9,340 nucleotides of DNA from a candidate division TA06 bacterium (GTDB taxonomy: Bacteria; Ratteibacteria; UBA8468; MWAK01), in NCBI GenBank assembly GCA_022704925.1, contig JAKJFK010000055.1:1-9340 (forward strand), written 5' to 3'. The notes below the pieces were generated by a model. It made no database searches, was not told the origin of the DNA, and saw only the letters and a list, made by a program, of their open reading frames with translations. Both the position numbers and the translations under genes were made by a program. Shown here one piece after another: positions 6,683-9,340 of this stretch. Each line of letters opens with the position of its first letter. Position 1 is the stretch's first letter.

Positions 6683-6805
6683 ACCCTGGACCTGTTTGTG
6701 CTTGGGACCGAGCCGCGGGTTCTTGCAGATGACCCGCACCTTGCCCCGGCGTTTAATGATCTGGCACTGGGGGCATATCTTTTTTACCGACGCTCTCACT
6801 TTCAT
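6680..6805 (-). CDS. rpmJ: 50S ribosomal protein L36, zinc-knuckle type with an insertion
   Basis: This small basic 50S protein stabilises 23S rRNA folding near the base of the L7/L12 stalk. It starts at the ATG at 6805 and ends with TAG at 6680-6682, giving 41 residues. It reads [14 protein letters not shown], then [14 protein letters not shown], and ends GPKHKQVQG. Cys11, Cys14 and Cys27 with His36 would be the zinc ligands of the C+ form. In the common 37-38-residue form the final His lies at 32-33 (Cys-x4/5-His); here eight residues separate Cys27 from His36, so the knuckle has about four extra residues (around PRLG). A GGAG sits 8 nt before the ATG. Its place between infA and rpsM is the standard one. 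Confidence 0.95.
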   Translation of the reverse strand: MKVRASVKKICPQCQIIKRRGKVRVICKNPRLGPKHKQVQG

Positions 6806-6846
6806 GGCTAAATCTCCGGAAATTTCAGCCGGGGGAAACGGCCGGC

Positions 6847-7062
6847 CTAAAGCCGCTGGATGATGCGGGCCTTGGTAAGGTCGTAAGGGGAGATCTCCAT
6901 GATCACCTTGTCACCCGGCAGGATCCGGATGTAATACATGCACATCTTGCCGCTCACGTGGGCCAGGACTTCGTGACCGTCCTTGAGCTTGACCCGGAAG
7001 TAAGCGTTGGGAAGCGCCTGGGTGACCACACCCTCTACTCTGAGTTTCTCCTCCTTCTTCAT
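6847..7062 (-). CDS. infA: Translation initiation factor IF-1
   Basis: IF-1 occupies the 30S A site during initiation and cooperates with IF-2 and IF-3. The 71 residues form the typical OB-fold: [30 protein letters not shown] (28-40), [10 protein letters not shown] and [10 protein letters not shown]. The usual family sequence after SGKM is Arg followed by Lys or Met; here Cys41 (codon TGC) replaces the Arg, with Met42 and Tyr43 next. E. coli IF-1 has Arg40 (numbered without Met1) at this position, on the surface facing 16S rRNA. The ATG overlaps the map stop in an ATGA (7059-7062), suggesting translational coupling, and no separate strong ribosome binding site is visible. Confidence 0.97.
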   Translation of the reverse strand: MKKEEKLRVEGVVTQALPNAYFRVKLKDGHEVLAHVSGKMCMYYIRILPGDKVIMEISPYDLTKARIIQRL

Positions 7063-7793
7063 AAATCGGTTACCACTTCGTGGCCGGTTTCAGTCACCAG
7101 CACGGTCTCCTCGAAATGGGCGGAATAGCCGCCGTCGGCGGTTACCACCGTCCAACCGTCTTCTAAAATAATTACCGAGCCAGATTTATAGTTTACCATA
7201 GGCTCGATGGCTAACGCAAGTCCGGCATAGAGCCGGAAACGGTTGCCGCTCGCAAAATTGGGGATTTCGGGCGGCTGGTGCAGCTGCCGGCCGATGCCGT
7301 GGCCGCAGAATGACCGGACCACGTCGAACCCGTTCGAGCGGACCTCCGCCTCTATCGCGCGGCCGAGCTCGTCAATCTCAACGCCGGGGGCCACCCGGGC
7401 GATGGCCAGTTCCAGCGCCCGCCGGGTGGTCTCCATCAGGCGCCGGTACTCGGGCGCCGCCGCGCCGACCGGACAGGTGACCGCCCCGTCCGCGTAAAAA
7501 CCGTCCTTCTCGACGCCCAGGTCGAGACTGACCAGGTCCCCCTCCCGGAAAGGGGTCGAATTCGGGATGCCGTGAATCACGACCCGGTTGGGAGAAACGC
7601 AGATTGAGGCCGGATAACCCCGGTAACCCTTGAAGGCCGGGCGTCCGCCCAGCCCGGTTATGATCTCTTCGGCGCGCCGGTCCAGGTCCAACCCGGTCAC
7701 CCCGGGCCGCACCATCCCGGCCAGTTCCTGCCGGCAGACCGCCAGGAGGCGGCCGGCCGTCCGGAGCTTTTCAGCCTTACTCTGGTGCGCCAT
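7059..7793 (-). CDS. map: Type I methionine aminopeptidase
   Basis: This enzyme removes the initiator Met from nascent proteins after deformylation when the second residue is small. The 244 residues show the five dinuclear-metal ligands Asp91, Asp102, His165, Glu197 and Glu228. They lie in [26 protein letters not shown] and HFEET. The catalytic or substrate-binding histidines are His74 (VIHGIP) and His172 (QLHQPP). There is no N-terminal zinc-finger or SH3-like extension, so it is the short MetAP-Ia form. The ATG at 7793 lies 17 nt inside the 3' end of adk. The alignment of [11 protein letters not shown] with the family N-terminus (EIEKMRKAGRI-like) supports this start, and no later Met fits before residue 27. 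The secY-adk-map-infA order is a common bacterial arrangement. Confidence 0.97.
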   Translation of the reverse strand: MAHQSKAEKLRTAGRLLAVCRQELAGMVRPGVTGLDLDRRAEEIITGLGGRPAFKGYRGYPASICVSPNRVVIHGIPNSTPFREGDLVSLDLGVEKDGFYADGAVTCPVGAAAPEYRRLMETTRRALELAIARVAPGVEIDELGRAIEAEVRSNGFDVVRSFCGHGIGRQLHQPPEIPNFASGNRFRLYAGLALAIEPMVNYKSGSVIILEDGWTVVTADGGYSAHFEETVLVTETGHEVVTDL

Positions 7794-8457
7794 TCCGGCC
7801 GATCAGCGCGGCGCGAACCGCCGCCAGCGTCTCTTCCAGGGGCTTCTCCCCGGAAAGAGTCAGCATGACCCCCTGCCGCCGGTAATGTTCGCGCAACGGG
7901 GCCGACTGCTGGTGGTAAACCTCGAGACGCCGGGCCACGACGTCCGGCCGGTCGTCATCGCGCTGGTAAAGCGCCCCGCCGCAGTGATCGCAGGTTCCCT
8001 CGACCCGGGGGGGCAGGTTGGTCCGGTGGTAGATGGCTCCGCAACTCCGGCAGATGATCCGCTCGACCAGCCGTTTCATCAGGAACCGGTCGTCGGCGGT
8101 AAGGTCAATCACCTGGAGGCGCCAGCCGCGGCCGCGCAGATAACTCTCCAGTTCCTCGGCTTGAACCTGGGTCCGGGGAAATCCGTCCAGGAAGATGCCG
8201 CCGGAAAGGGAGTCCAGACTCTTCAGGACCATCCGGGTGACCAGCTGATCGGGCACCAGGCCGCCGGAATCCATGTGGCTCCTGGCCTCGCGGCCCAGTT
8301 CCGTGCCTTCCTTGACGTTGGCCCGAAGCAGGTCCCCGGAGGAGATAAAATGGTATTTGAGTTCCTCGGCCAGCCGGGTGGCCACCGTGCCCTTGCCGAC
8401 CCCGGGCGGCCCGAAGAAGACCACCACCACGCCGGATGCGGCCGAATCGGATTTCAT
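7777..8457 (-). CDS. adk: Adenylate kinase, zinc-LID type
   Basis: This enzyme interconverts ATP plus AMP and two ADP, buffering cellular adenylate energy charge. The 226 residues contain the P-loop GPPGVGKGT (16-24), the AMP-binding region SSGDLLRANVKEGTELG (39-55) and LDGFPRT (90-96). The LID carries Cys136, Cys139, Cys156 and Cys159 (CRSC and CDHC), which should bind zinc; E. coli Adk lacks these Cys. RPDVVARRLEVYHQQSAPLREHYR closes the core. The ATG at 8457 is 2 nt after the secY stop. The frame stays open far upstream inside secY, but that translation is a Pro/Gly/Arg-rich shadow, so the ATG giving a normal N-terminus was chosen. No strong ribosome binding site is seen, so coupling to secY is likely. 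Its end overlaps map by 17 nt. Confidence 0.97.
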   Translation of the reverse strand: MKSDSAASGVVVVFFGPPGVGKGTVATRLAEELKYHFISSGDLLRANVKEGTELGREARSHMDSGGLVPDQLVTRMVLKSLDSLSGGIFLDGFPRTQVQAEELESYLRGRGWRLQVIDLTADDRFLMKRLVERIICRSCGAIYHRTNLPPRVEGTCDHCGGALYQRDDDRPDVVARRLEVYHQQSAPLREHYRRQGVMLTLSGEKPLEETLAAVRAALIGRNGAPE

Positions 8458-8459
8458 CG

Positions 8460-9340
8460 TCAGCGGATGCGGGCCTTCTTGAGAAAGCCCTCGTAATGGC
8501 GCATCACCAGGTGGGCCTCGATCTGACGCATCGTCTCGATCAGCACCGCCACGACAATGAGCAGGCCCACGCCGCCGAAGAGGCTGGCCACCAGGTAGGG
8601 AATCCGGAAGACGCTCATCACCAGGTTGGGGAAGAGCGCGATCGCCACCAGGAACAGGGCGCCCGGAAAGGTTATGTAGAGAAGGATCCGCTCCAGGTAG
8701 TCGCCGGTCGTTTTGCCCGGCCGGATGCCGGCGATGAAGCCGCCGTACTTGCGGAGGTCGTCGGCCACGTTGTCGGGCTTGAAGCTGACCGCCGCGTAAA
8801 AGTAGCAGAAGAAGACGGCCAGCAGGGCGTAAAGTATCGTGTAGAGCCAGCCGCCGGGGTTGAGATACCCGGCCAGCTTGACGGCCAGCGGACCCTTGTA
8901 AAAACGGAGGATGGTGGCCGGGAAAAGCAGGATGGAAACCGCGAAGATGAGTGGGATAACCCCGCCCTGGTTGACCTTGACCGGCAGGTAGGTTGACTGG
9001 CCCCCGTACTGGCGCCGTCCAACCATCCGCCGCGCGTACTGAACCGGGATGCGCCGTTCGCCCTCGATCAGCATGATGGTGGCCGCCACCACCAGGACGA
9101 TCAGGATGGCCAGCAGGATCAGCGTCAGGCCGGAAAGGCGGCCGGTGCGCAGGAACTCCAGCATCTGCTTGACCGCGGTCGGATAACGCGAAAGGATGCC
9201 CAGGGTTATGATCAGCGAAATCCCGTTGCCGATCCCCTTCTCGGTGATCTGTTCGCCCAGCCACATGAGGAACATGGTACCGGCGGTCAGGGTGATGGTG
9301 GCGATAATCCGGAAGGCCCAGCCCGGCTGAACCACGATCG
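8460..9340 (-). CDS. secY: Protein translocase channel subunit SecY, partial (5' end beyond window)
   Basis: SecY is the pore-forming inner-membrane subunit of the SecYEG translocon. The visible 292 residues cover roughly the C-terminal two-thirds of a protein of about 430-445 residues; the frame is open to the window edge, and the start lies outside. Diagnostic motifs in order are AGTMFLMWLGEQITEKGIG, GNGISL, the cytosolic loop ERRIPVQYARR followed by QSTYLPVKVNQGGVIPLIF, LLFPATI, FCYFYAAVSFKPDNVADDL, and GGFIAGIRPGKTT. The Arg of GIRPG matches E. coli R357 in the SecA/ribosome-contact loop. Several hydrophobic membrane spans separate these loops. The tail ends KKARIR. The stop is 2 nt before the adk ATG, so this is the usual spc-operon junction. 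Confidence 0.97.
   Translation of the reverse strand, partial: IVVQPGWAFRIIATITLTAGTMFLMWLGEQITEKGIGNGISLIITLGILSRYPTAVKQMLEFLRTGRLSGLTLILLAILIVLVVAATIMLIEGERRIPVQYARRMVGRRQYGGQSTYLPVKVNQGGVIPLIFAVSILLFPATILRFYKGPLAVKLAGYLNPGGWLYTILYALLAVFFCYFYAAVSFKPDNVADDLRKYGGFIAGIRPGKTTGDYLERILLYITFPGALFLVAIALFPNLVMSVFRIPYLVASLFGGVGLLIVVAVLIETMRQIEAHLVMRHYEGFLKKARIR

Noticed and set aside
8458-9264. In-frame extension of adk upstream into secY (to 495 codons)
   Set aside because: The extra part is a Pro/Gly/Arg-rich out-of-frame reading of secY. Adenylate kinase has its normal N-terminus at the ATG at 8457.

Overview
This is a housekeeping stretch of bacterial genome. Every gene supported here is on the minus strand, so transcription runs from the right edge (9340) to the left edge (1). 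It encodes the distal end of the spc operon, the complete alpha operon, a separate nusA-infB transcription and translation module, a HIT-family gene and the start of an LPS-sugar biosynthesis gene. The sequence is GC-rich and very tightly packed: most gene junctions are 1-43 nt gaps or 4-17 nt overlaps. The only sizeable intergenic region is about 236 bp, between rplQ and nusA.

In order of transcription: secY (5' end off the window), adk, map, infA, rpmJ, rpsM, rpsK, rpsD, rpoA and rplQ. This is the classic bacterial order for protein export, adenylate kinase, methionine aminopeptidase, IF-1, L36, S13, S11, S4, RNA polymerase alpha and L17. After the intergenic region, which holds a good sigma70-type promoter and a structured leader, come nusA, infB, a zinc-type HIT-domain gene and kdsA (3' end off the window).

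KdsA makes KDO-8-phosphate, so the organism most likely has a Gram-negative envelope with LPS. The KdsA is the Cys-containing, metal-dependent type resembling that of Aquifex. I cannot name the phylum from this sequence. The gene neighbourhood (alpha operon, then nusA-infB, then HIT, then kdsA) suggests an uncultivated or deep-branching Gram-negative lineage, but that is inference.

The most unusual observation is initiation factor IF-2. It begins only about 16 residues before the G1 motif and so lacks the whole N-terminal region normally found in bacterial IF-2. An in-frame stop 33 bp upstream shows that no N-terminal extension is encoded in that frame. Its switch I also carries Gln where the family has Gly. 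The rimP, ylxR, ylxQ and rbfA genes that usually flank nusA and infB are absent here. Smaller oddities are an L36 with about four extra residues inside its zinc knuckle and an IF-1 with Cys in place of a conserved basic residue. I found no mobile element, CRISPR array, tRNA or rRNA, and no sign of a novel defence or accessory system.
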